Below are positions 1 to 5,863 of a DNA stretch of 7,031 nt, one piece after another (position 1 is the first letter of the stretch; the number at the start of each line of letters is the position of its first letter). This DNA comes from Oscillospiraceae bacterium. Lineage in GTDB: Bacteria > Bacillota > Clostridia > Oscillospirales > Ruminococcaceae. The notes beneath the pieces were generated by a model. That model searched no databases. It worked only from the letters and a program-made list of their open reading frames with translations, and was not told the DNA's origin. The stretch lies in NCBI GenBank assembly GCA_017451665.1, contig JAFTNX010000040.1, positions 1-7,031 on the forward strand, given 5' to 3'. The translations under genes were made by a program, and so were the position numbers.

Positions 1-599
1 GTTTCAAAAGGAACTTTCGGCTGTTCGTCACTCCACAGGCATTTCAGCTTTTTAATTCCACGTTTTTTAAGTTCAAGCCTCATAACTCTCGCAAGAGGGC
101 ATACACTTGTTTTATAGATGTCTGAAACCCTGAATTTTGTAGCGTCAAGCTTGTTTCCTGTGCCCATTGATGAAATAATCGGCACGCCAAGTCTGTCACA
201 TTCCTCAACAAGAAGAATTTTAGCAGAAACGGTGTCAACAGCGTCAATTACATAATCAAACTCTGATAAATCAATCTGATTTTTTGTTTCCTCAATGTAA
301 AAAAGCTCAACGTCAACAGCGTCGCAATCGGGATTTATTTCCCGTATTCTCTCTGCCATAACCTTTGCTTTTTTCATCCCAACAGTTTTTGATGTTGCTG
401 GAATCTGTCTGTTTATGTTAGTTTCAGAAATCTCGTCGCTGTCAACAAGGGTGATGTGCCCAACGCCACTTCTTGCAAGTCCTTCGCAGACATAAGACCC
501 CACGCCACCAATTCCAAAAACAATAACTCTTGCCTGTGAAAGCCTGTTTACGGCATCGTCACCGATAAGCCGTCTTGTACGGTTGAAAATGTCAGCCAT
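1..599 (-). CDS. tcdA: TcdA/CsdL-type tRNA threonylcarbamoyladenosine dehydratase (C-terminus cut by window edge)
   Basis: This is an E1-like (ThiF/MoeB/HesA superfamily) ATP-dependent enzyme. Family members convert t6A at position 37 of ANN-decoding tRNAs to the cyclic form ct6A in the cytoplasm. The 199 visible codons show the nucleotide-binding loop GIGGVGS (residues 29-35), the acidic ribose-binding strand LVDSD (51-55), the family stretch TNINRQIPA (60-68) that supplies the Arg used in adenylation, and VIDAVD (117-122). The order and spacing match TcdA/YrvM better than ThiF or MoeB: there are no CxxC zinc pairs in the visible part, and the RLIGDDAVNRL opening is TcdA-like. Family members are about 250-270 residues, so roughly 50-70 C-terminal residues lie beyond the left edge. 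The ATG at 597-599 has an AAAGGA ribosome site (608-613) that sits inside the last codons of the preceding gene. The 2-base gap suggests translational coupling. Confidence 0.9.
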   Translation of the reverse strand, partial: MADIFNRTRRLIGDDAVNRLSQARVIVFGIGGVGSYVCEGLARSGVGHITLVDSDEISETNINRQIPATSKTVGMKKAKVMAERIREINPDCDAVDVELFYIEETKNQIDLSEFDYVIDAVDTVSAKILLVEECDRLGVPIISSMGTGNKLDATKFRVSDIYKTSVCPLARVMRLELKKRGIKKLKCLWSDEQPKVPFE

Positions 600-601
600 A
601 G

Positions 602-1150
602 TTATTTTCCTTTATAAATCTTTTTAAAATAATCCTTGTCAGGTGAAATCTTCACCCATTTTGTCGCACCACCACTGATGATGTTTTCAAGAGGGAATAC
701 CCCGATAAGAACTTCGCTTTCGCTGTTTCCTGAATAGCTTACAGACAGCTTGAACTGAATTTCCTTCTTGATTTTATCCATTTCGGAATTTCTGTCATCT
801 TTTCTCAGAATATCCCATATTCCGTCACTTTCGTTTTCAGGAATGTCAAAGTTTCCGAGAGTAAGCTGATAACTGATTCCACCCTCTTTTTTCTCAACCT
901 TTTTAAGGCTGTATTTTTTTATTTCAAATTTAACGCCTTTTAGTCTGTGAAGCTCAATGCTTTCAAATTTTGCAGTACCGTCATTAACTGCGTCACCTGA
1001 AATTGAAATCATAAATCCCTTGTCAGAAGCCTTACCCTTGCTTTCTATGCTGAAAAGATAGGAAACCGAGTCAACCATAACTTCTCCACCAGAGGAAAAA
1101 CCAAGCTTCACTTCACTTTTTTTCTTTCCGAATAATCCCGTAATAATCAC
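602..1150 (-). CDS. Unrecognised 182-residue hypothetical protein, lysine/serine rich, probably soluble
   Basis: I do not recognise this family. The protein begins with a short hydrophobic stretch and a basic patch (TGLFGKKKSE), followed by alternating hydrophobic/polar segments that suggest a beta-rich fold. There is no convincing signal peptide, membrane helix or cysteine motif, and no catalytic signature. It lies 9 bases after the galactokinase stop and 2 bases before the TcdA start, so it is probably co-transcribed with both. The start is uncertain. The reading begins at a GTG (1148-1150) preceded only by GGG, and that GTG lies within GGGGTGAT, which itself resembles a Shine-Dalgarno sequence. 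A start several codons in, such as the GTG at codon 14 behind GGAAAG, is possible. Reading frame integrity, Lys/Glu composition and ordinary codon use support a real gene. The function is unknown; a conserved housekeeping accessory protein is only a guess. Confidence 0.7.
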   Translation of the reverse strand: MIITGLFGKKKSEVKLGFSSGGEVMVDSVSYLFSIESKGKASDKGFMISISGDAVNDGTAKFESIELHRLKGVKFEIKKYSLKKVEKKEGGISYQLTLGNFDIPENESDGIWDILRKDDRNSEMDKIKKEIQFKLSVSYSGNSESEVLIGVFPLENIISGGATKWVKISPDKDYFKKIYKGK

Positions 1151-1159
1151 CCCAAAAAG

Positions 1160-2410
1160 TTAGTCGATGTTAATTTCAACTCCACCAACTGGTCTGATTG
1201 AAAGAACGTGACAGCTTCCCTCACCAAATACTCTGTTCATTTCGCTTTCAAAAACAGAAAGCTTGCTGTCAGGAACGAACGCTTGAATTGTGCCTGCAAA
1301 TCCACCACCGTGGACTCTTGACGCACCCTCATCACCAAGAATGCTCTTGGCAAGATAAAGTCCTGTTGAAAGTCCCTGTTCATTTGGATTTGACGACGCA
1401 AAAATATTCTGCAAGAACTTGTATGATGAGTCGCCAGAAGCGTTTATTTCCTTTAAGAAATCAGCTGTTCTGCCTTCCTTGAGGGCAGAGAATTCTCTTT
1501 CAACTCTTTCGTTGTCGTCAAAGAAGTGCAAAGCTCTTAAAACAGCTCTGTCGTTTGTAGCCTTTCTTACGTCAGCAATATTTTCAAGGAGCATTTCCTT
1601 TGTGATTTCTCTTAAATAATTCTTACCAAAATATCCTGCAACAGCCTTCATTTCAGACGGGATAGCAGCATATTCAGGTGTAAGGTCAGCGTGATTTCCC
1701 TTTGTGTCAACGATACAAAGATTATAGCCTGCCTTTTTGAAATCAAACGCAACAGAATTTATAACAGGGTTTTCAGTATCCTCAAAATCAATTGTAATAA
1801 AACTTCCCACAGATGACGCCATCTGGTCCATAAGTCCCGAAGGTTTGCCGAAATGTACATTTTCAGCATACTGAGCAATCTGTGCGATTTTAACTGGTGT
1901 AGCCTCACATTCGTTGTAAAGGTAGTTTAAAATTGTTCCCACAAGCACTTCAAAGGCAGCGCTTGATGAAAGTCCTGAGCCTTTAAGTACGTTAGAAGTT
2001 GTGTAAGCGTTAAAACCACCGATTTTAAAACCGTTTTTAACAAAGCCGTCAGCAACTCCTCTTATGAGTGCAGCAGAAGTGTTAACGTCAGCGTCATTCA
2101 CACTAAGGTCGCTGATGTCAACAACGTCAACAGGGAAGCCCTCTGAACGTATTTTAATAATGTTGTCGTCAGTTTTATCTACAACAGCAATTACGTCAAG
2201 TGAAACGCCTGCTGCCAAAACCTTTCCGTGATTGTGGTCTGTGTGGTTTCCACCAACCTCAGTTCTTCCCGGTGCAGAAAAAAGTCTGTAAGGTACATCA
2301 CCATATAATTCCTTGAATTTCAAAACTGCATTTTCATAACGTTCCTTCTGAAAACCAGCCTTTTCTTCTCCGTAAATCTCACTGAGTGAGTAAATTTTCA
2401 TATCAGCCAT
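1160..2410 (-). CDS. galK: Galactokinase (GHMP kinase family), variant sugar-binding signature
   Basis: This is predicted to phosphorylate galactose at C1 with ATP (EC 2.7.1.6), the entry step of the Leloir pathway in the cytoplasm. All three GHMP motifs are present in order. The N-terminal galactokinase signature lies at residues 47-62 (PGRTEVGGNHTDHNHG), the ATP-binding loop LKGSGLSSSAAFE at 142-154, and the C-terminal SRVHGGGFAG at 364-373. The catalytic pair is conserved: Arg49 and Asp195 (in SGLMDQ, equivalent to the catalytic Asp of human GALK1). The usual GEHTDY is GNHTDH here, so the Glu that contacts the sugar is Asn55. I associate this variant with clostridial homologues, and it leaves substrate choice slightly open. 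At 416 residues the length fits the family. AAGGAG (2418-2423) sits 7 bases before the ATG and supports this start over the Met at codon 4. It is the first gene of the minus-strand unit; no galT or galE is visible. Confidence 0.9.
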   Translation of the reverse strand: MADMKIYSLSEIYGEEKAGFQKERYENAVLKFKELYGDVPYRLFSAPGRTEVGGNHTDHNHGKVLAAGVSLDVIAVVDKTDDNIIKIRSEGFPVDVVDISDLSVNDADVNTSAALIRGVADGFVKNGFKIGGFNAYTTSNVLKGSGLSSSAAFEVLVGTILNYLYNECEATPVKIAQIAQYAENVHFGKPSGLMDQMASSVGSFITIDFEDTENPVINSVAFDFKKAGYNLCIVDTKGNHADLTPEYAAIPSEMKAVAGYFGKNYLREITKEMLLENIADVRKATNDRAVLRALHFFDDNERVEREFSALKEGRTADFLKEINASGDSSYKFLQNIFASSNPNEQGLSTGLYLAKSILGDEGASRVHGGGFAGTIQAFVPDSKLSVFESEMNRVFGEGSCHVLSIRPVGGVEINID

Positions 2411-2445
2411 AATAAAACTCCTTAACAGAATTATTTGTCTTAACC

Positions 2446-2474
2446 ATTATACAATAAAAATATTCCTTTTACAA
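2446..2474 (-). promoter_or_regulatory. Predicted sigma-70 type promoter for the galK unit
   Basis: On the minus strand a consensus -10 TATAAT (2446-2451) is preceded by a 17-base spacer and a -35-like TTGTAA (2469-2474), matching TTGACA at four of six positions. Transcription would start near 2439, leaving a leader of about 30 bases that contains the galK ribosome site. The assignment rests on sequence match alone. Confidence 0.65.
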
Positions 2475-2505
2475 GAAATAATTTCTGCTTTTTTTGAGAA
2501 ATTTC
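2474..2505. repeat. Two short AT-rich inverted repeats, possible operator, between divergent promoters
   Basis: AGAAATAATTTCT (2474-2486) is a perfect 6-base inverted repeat around a central A. It directly abuts the predicted galK -35 element. A second palindrome, GAAATTTC (2498-2505), shares the half-site and is centred 21-22 bases away, about two helical turns. This arrangement would suit a dimeric regulator acting on one or both divergent promoters. The DNA is very AT-rich, so chance occurrence is a real possibility and no regulator is encoded nearby. Confidence 0.3.
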
Positions 2506-2535
2506 GTAAAAACTATTTATTTTTTTGTATAAATG

Positions 2536-2544
2536 TGCTATAAT
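2536..2544 (+). promoter_or_regulatory. Extended -10 promoter for the iorA operon
   Basis: TGCTATAAT (2536-2544) is a perfect -10 hexamer with the upstream TGn extension. The expected -35 position (around 2516-2521) is only a T-rich run with a poor match, which extended -10 promoters tolerate. The start of transcription would be near 2551, giving a leader of about 50 bases. No riboswitch or long leader structure fits in that space. Confidence 0.65.
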
Positions 2545-2555
2545 GTCTTTTATGG

Positions 2556-2569
2556 TATGTTTTTACATA
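2556..2569. repeat. Short inverted repeat in the iorA leader
   Basis: TATGT-TTTT-ACATA forms perfect 5-base arms around a 4-base spacer. It lies just after the predicted transcription start of iorA. It could be an operator or a weak 5' hairpin, but the stem is short and AT-rich, so it may carry no function. Confidence 0.2.
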
Positions 2570-2585
2570 GAAAGAAATATATTTG

Positions 2586-2591
2586 AAAGGA
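2586..2591 (+). promoter_or_regulatory. Ribosome binding site fixing the iorA start at 2601
   Basis: AAAGGA lies 9 bases before the ATG at 2601 and only 3 bases before the in-frame ATG at 2595. An in-frame TTG at 2583 lies upstream of this site. The spacing therefore favours 2601, and the protein then begins MKKLMLGNEAFARG, as is usual for IorA. Confidence 0.75.
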
Positions 2592-2600
2592 TTTATGATA

Positions 2601-4328
2601 ATGAAAAAGCTTATGTTAGGAAATGAAGCCTTTGCGAGAGGCTTGTATGAGGCAGGCTGTAATGTCGCTTCATCATACCCTGGAACACCTTCAACAGAAA
2701 TAACAGAGGCTGTTGCTAAATATGATGAGGTTTATGCTGAATGGGCACCTAATGAAAAGGTTGCTATGGAAGTTGCTATTGGTGCTGCTATCGGTGGCGC
2801 AAGAGCATTCTGTGCTATGAAGCACGTCGGACTTAACGTTGCTGCTGACCCACTTTATACCTGCTCATATACAGGTGTAAACGGAGGACTTGTTATTGCA
2901 GTAGCTGATGACCCTGGAATGCATTCTTCACAGAATGAACAGGATTCAAGACACCACGCAATTGCATCAAAGGTGCTTATGCTTGAACCAAGCGACTCAT
3001 CAGAATGTAAGGAATTTGTTAAAAAGGGCTTTGAACTTTCAGAAGAATTTGATACACCTGTAATTGTAAGACTCTCAACAAGAGTTTCACATTCACAGTC
3101 AGCTGTTGAACTTTGCGACAGAGAAGAAGTTGGTGTTAAGCCTTACGTTAAAAATGCACAGAAGTATGTTACACTTCCAGCTCACGCAAGACCACTTCAC
3201 GTCAAGGTTGAAGAAAGAACAAAGAAACTTGTTACATATTCAGAAACCTGTGACCTTAATAAGGTTATTGATAACGGAAGTGAAATCGGTGTTATCACAA
3301 GTGGTATTTCTTATCAGTATGCAAGAGAAGCACTTGGCGATAAGGTTAACTTCCTTAAACTCGGTATTGTAAACCCACTTCCTGTTGATATTATCAAGAA
3401 TTTTGCAAAAAAGTGTAAGACAGTTTACGTTATCGAAGAACTCGATGATATCATCGAAACACATTGTAAGAAAATCGGCGTAAATGTAATCGGTAAGGAA
3501 ATCTTTGGATTTATCGGTGAACTTTCACAGACAATTATCGCTGAAAAACTTCTCGGAACTAAAAACGATGTTCAGGCATTTGGTGAAGATGTTCCTGTAA
3601 GACCACCTGTAATGTGTGCAGGCTGTCCACACAGAGGACTTTTCTATGACCTTAAGAAGCTTGGCGTTATGGTTTCAGGAGATATCGGCTGTTATACTCT
3701 CGGTGCTGCTGCACCACTGGCTGCAATGGATACAACAATCTGTATGGGCGCTTCAGTAAGCGGACTTCACGGCTTTAATAAGGCAAGAGGTGCTGAGGCT
3801 GAAAAGTCAAGCGTTGCAGTAATCGGTGACTCAACATTTATGCACAGTGGTATTACAGGACTTGTTAATATCGCTTATAACTCAACAAATTCAACTGTTA
3901 TTATTCTTGATAACTCAATCACAGGTATGACAGGCCACCAGCAGAATCCTACAACAGGTAAAAACCTCAAGGGTGACCCTGCAGCTGCTGTTAACCTTGA
4001 AGAACTTTGTAAGGCTTGCGGAATCAAGAGCGTAAGAGTTGTAGACCCATATAAGATGGCTGAAACAGAAGCTGTTATCAAGGAAGAACTTCAGAAGGAA
4101 GAACCAAGCGTTATTATTTCAAGACGTCCTTGTGCACTTCTTAAATACGTTAAGCATAAGCCTGCACTTAAGGTTGATAACGATAAGTGTGTCGGCTGTA
4201 AGCAGTGCCTTAAAATCGGTTGTCCTGCACTTTCAATCCACGACGGCAAGTGCGTAATCGACCATACACAGTGCGTAGGCTGTGGAATCTGCACAGAAAT
4301 GTGTAAGCTTGGCGCCATCACAGAATAA
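2601..4328 (+). CDS. iorA: Indolepyruvate:ferredoxin oxidoreductase, alpha subunit
   Basis: This is the large, thiamine diphosphate and Fe-S containing subunit of the cytoplasmic enzyme that oxidatively decarboxylates indolepyruvate and other aryl-pyruvates to aryl-acetyl-CoA, reducing ferredoxin. The reaction is reversible. From the ATG at 2601 it has 575 residues, within the normal IorA range. The N-terminal pyrimidine-binding domain carries SYPGTPSTEI (25-34) and WAPNEKVAMEVAIG (48-61), which includes the activating Glu region. The IorA signature PPVMCAGCPHRG is at 335-346. The diphosphate-binding domain has GDIGCYTLG (360-368) and GDS (409-411) through to LDN (436-438). The C-terminus holds two [4Fe-4S] motifs: Cys530, 533, 536, 541 (CxxCxxCxxxxCP) and Cys558, 561, 564, 568 (CxxCxxCxxxC). 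It is the first gene of the plus-strand operon; its partner iorB lies one gene downstream. Strong bias to CTT, ACA, TCA and GGT codons suggests good expression. Confidence 0.96.
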   Translation: MKKLMLGNEAFARGLYEAGCNVASSYPGTPSTEITEAVAKYDEVYAEWAPNEKVAMEVAIGAAIGGARAFCAMKHVGLNVAADPLYTCSYTGVNGGLVIAVADDPGMHSSQNEQDSRHHAIASKVLMLEPSDSSECKEFVKKGFELSEEFDTPVIVRLSTRVSHSQSAVELCDREEVGVKPYVKNAQKYVTLPAHARPLHVKVEERTKKLVTYSETCDLNKVIDNGSEIGVITSGISYQYAREALGDKVNFLKLGIVNPLPVDIIKNFAKKCKTVYVIEELDDIIETHCKKIGVNVIGKEIFGFIGELSQTIIAEKLLGTKNDVQAFGEDVPVRPPVMCAGCPHRGLFYDLKKLGVMVSGDIGCYTLGAAAPLAAMDTTICMGASVSGLHGFNKARGAEAEKSSVAVIGDSTFMHSGITGLVNIAYNSTNSTVIILDNSITGMTGHQQNPTTGKNLKGDPAAAVNLEELCKACGIKSVRVVDPYKMAETEAVIKEELQKEEPSVIISRRPCALLKYVKHKPALKVDNDKCVGCKQCLKIGCPALSIHDGKCVIDHTQCVGCGICTEMCKLGAITE

Positions 4329-4346
4329 AATATTTCGGAGGGCTTT

Positions 4347-4664
4347 ATGAAAGAAATCAGATGTCTTCGCTGTAATGAACTTATGCAGTTTTATAAAAGA
4401 GATGAAATTCAGCTTGGTACAGCAGGCTTTATTATGGGGAATATTGATAATATAGTTTCAGGCTCGGTTGATACTGAAATGTATGCCTGCCCTATTTGTG
4501 GAAAGCTTGAATTTTTCCTTGCAAAAACGGAAGAACTGATAAAGGCTGAAAATTATGAGGGCGAAGACGAGATTTTGCAGGTGGTGTGTCCTGAATGTGG
4601 AACTTCCCACGATTTGGACTACCCTAAATGCCCTGAATGTGGCTATAAGTATGTTTCAGAATAA
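4347..4664 (+). CDS. Small double zinc-ribbon protein between iorA and iorB
   Basis: This is a 105-residue soluble protein with four CxxC knuckles, expected to bind two zinc ions: CLRC (6-9) with CPIC (48-51), then CPEC (81-84) with CPEC (95-98). The first pair is separated by a 38-residue insert (IQLGTAGFIMGNIDN region), followed by MYACPICGKLEFF. I recall similar 'IQLG...CPxCGKLEF' zinc-ribbon proteins from Clostridia, but none with a proven role. The second pair is a compact ribbon like those in rubredoxin-type or ribosomal proteins. A GGAGG site (4337-4341) lies 5 bases before the ATG, and the gene starts 18 bases after the iorA stop, so it is surely part of the operon. A role in assembly, stability or electron transfer of IorAB is plausible from position only. 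It might equally be an unrelated regulator or a rubredoxin-like iron protein. Confidence 0.85.
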   Translation: MKEIRCLRCNELMQFYKRDEIQLGTAGFIMGNIDNIVSGSVDTEMYACPICGKLEFFLAKTEELIKAENYEGEDEILQVVCPECGTSHDLDYPKCPECGYKYVSE

Positions 4665-4693
4665 TAAGAGTTTTAACTGAAAGGATAAATGTT

Positions 4694-5269
4694 ATGGAAA
4701 CAAAATCAATTATGATTGTGGGCGTTGGTGGACAGGGTTCACTTTTGGCGTCAAGACTTATCGGAAATGTTCTGCTTTCGCAGGGCTTTGATGTAAAGGT
4801 ATCAGAAGTACACGGAATGAGCCAGAGAGGCGGCTCGGTTGTTACATATGTAAAGTACGGCGATGAGGTTTATTCACCTGTTATTGAAAAGGGTGAGGCT
4901 GATATTATTATCAGCTTTGAACAGCTTGAGGCTGCAAGATGGTTGCCATTCCTTAAAAAGGGTGGAAGCCTTGTTACTTCAACTCAGCAGATTGACCCTA
5001 TGCCTGTTATTACAGGAGTTGCAAAGTATCCTGAAAATATTATCGGAAAGATTTCTGAAAAGGGAATTGATGTTACAGCTGTTGACGCACTTTCACTTGC
5101 TGAAGAGGCAGGAAATTCAAAGGCTTCAAACGTTGTGCTTATGGGCGTTGTTTCAACAAAAATGGGATTTTCTGAAGATGTATGGCAGAATGCACTTGTT
5201 GAATGTGTTCCTGAAAAGTTTTTGGAGCTTAACAAAAAGGCATTTGCTCTCGGAAGAAATGCTGGTTAA
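4694..5269 (+). CDS. iorB: Indolepyruvate:ferredoxin oxidoreductase, beta subunit
   Basis: This is the small (gamma-domain type) subunit that pairs with IorA to complete the aryl-pyruvate:ferredoxin oxidoreductase. At 191 residues it has normal family length. Key features are the N-terminal Rossmann-like loop GVGGQG (10-15), the highly characteristic SEVHGMSQRGGSV (37-49), the FEQLEAARWLPFLKKGG segment (75-91) and NVVLMG (146-151). These are shared with the catalytic gamma domain of pyruvate/2-oxoacid ferredoxin oxidoreductases, and the HGMSQRGG form is typical of IorB. An AAAGGA site (4680-4685) lies 8 bases before the ATG, which supports this start. The gene begins 29 bases after the zinc-ribbon gene and ends 21 bases before the HD-domain gene, so it is mid-operon. 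No truncation or frameshift is seen. Confidence 0.95.
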   Translation: METKSIMIVGVGGQGSLLASRLIGNVLLSQGFDVKVSEVHGMSQRGGSVVTYVKYGDEVYSPVIEKGEADIIISFEQLEAARWLPFLKKGGSLVTSTQQIDPMPVITGVAKYPENIIGKISEKGIDVTAVDALSLAEEAGNSKASNVVLMGVVSTKMGFSEDVWQNALVECVPEKFLELNKKAFALGRNAG

Positions 5270-5290
5270 TAATTCATAGGAGAATTTATA

Positions 5291-5788
5291 ATGGATAATC
5301 TGAAGAATATAGTTCCACTGATGATTCAGTTTCATAGTGGCGACCCAAAAAGCATACATCATTTTATGAAGGTGTATTCTTTTGCTAAGGCTATCTGTGA
5401 AGAAGAAGGTATTACAGGCGATGTTGAGGAAATTATCGAAATCGCATCACTTGTTCTTGATATCGGAATTAAAATCAGTGATGATAAGTATAACCAGACA
5501 GGTGTAAGCTGTCAGGAGCTTGAAGGCCCACAGCTTTCGGATATGCTTCTTCTGAATATCGGTTACGACAGGGAAGTTATTTCAAGAGTACACTACCTTG
5601 TGGCACACCACCACACCTATGACGATATTGATGACGTGGATTATCAGGTGCTTGTGGAAGCTGCATTTCTGGTAAATGCTTTTGACGATAAGCTTGATAA
5701 GGAATCAATTAAAATTGTAAGGGATACTGTTTTTAAAACAAAGGCAGGCAAAAAATACCTTACGGATATGTTTAATATCAAGGACTGA
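5291..5788 (+). CDS. HD-domain family protein with degenerate metal site, probable pseudoenzyme
   Basis: This 165-residue helical protein is recognisable as an HD-superfamily member, whose active forms are metal-dependent phosphohydrolases. Visible landmarks are the first His pair (His23/24, IHHFMKVYSFAKAI), the would-be HD doublet at 56-59 reading LDIG rather than HDIG, the HHHTYDDIDDVDYQ segment (106-119) and the helix VLVEAAFLVN (120-129). In homologues I remember from Clostridia these read ALVHDIGIK and LVEADFLVN. Leu56 therefore replaces the metal-binding His, and Ala125 replaces the likely final metal-binding Asp. The frame is intact and otherwise well conserved, so this looks like loss of catalysis rather than gene decay, although a different activity cannot be excluded. 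An AGGAG site (5278-5282) lies 8 bases before the ATG. The gene follows iorB by 21 bases and is likely co-transcribed. Substrate or binding partner is unknown. Confidence 0.82.
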   Translation: MDNLKNIVPLMIQFHSGDPKSIHHFMKVYSFAKAICEEEGITGDVEEIIEIASLVLDIGIKISDDKYNQTGVSCQELEGPQLSDMLLLNIGYDREVISRVHYLVAHHHTYDDIDDVDYQVLVEAAFLVNAFDDKLDKESIKIVRDTVFKTKAGKKYLTDMFNIKD

Positions 5789-5801
5789 TTTTTGTAACTT
5801 T

Positions 5802-5832
5802 TCGTTTTCTGATGACGTTATTTCAGAAACGA
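5802..5832. repeat. Imperfect inverted repeat (hairpin) before the phenylacetate-CoA ligase gene
   Basis: TCGTTTTCTGA (5802-5812) can pair with TCAGAAACGA (5823-5832), giving ten pairs with one bulged T and a loop of about ten bases. What follows is TAAATAAAATTT rather than a run of T, so on the plus strand it is not a canonical intrinsic terminator. It could mark an RNA processing or stabilising hairpin, or an operator for the ligase gene. It occupies most of the largest gap (75 bases) within the plus-strand gene cluster. Confidence 0.5.
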
Positions 5833-5863
5833 TAAATAAAATTTAATTTCGGAGGTTTTTCCT

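Noticed and set aside
1198..1619. Open frames on the plus strand opposite galK
   Set aside because: They lie wholly within a well supported galactokinase on the other strand. Their products have no recognisable motif and they lack ribosome sites.
2583..2600. Upstream in-frame starts for iorA (TTG at 2583, ATG at 2595)
   Set aside because: The ribosome site at 2586-2591 overlaps the codons after the TTG and is only 3 bases from the ATG at 2595. The ATG at 2601 has correct 9-base spacing.
2545..2600. Possible riboswitch or T-box in the iorA leader
   Set aside because: The leader is only about 50 bases from the predicted start of transcription, too short for known aromatic amino acid T-boxes or riboswitches, and no terminator-like stem with a T-run is present.
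3442..3457. Perfect 16-base palindrome TCGATGATATCATCGA inside iorA
   Set aside because: It encodes the ordinary IorA segment LDDIIE, and the symmetry follows from using GAT and ATC codons in a row. It is far from any promoter, so a coding coincidence is the simplest reading.
3106..4321. Alternative frames on both strands inside iorA
   Set aside because: IorA motifs and both Fe-S clusters are continuous in the main frame. The alternatives are low-complexity shadows without initiation signals.
4863..5362. Overlapping frames on both strands over iorB and the HD gene
   Set aside because: Their products are Leu- or Ser-rich shadows, while iorB and the HD gene have strong ribosome sites and family motifs in the chosen frame.
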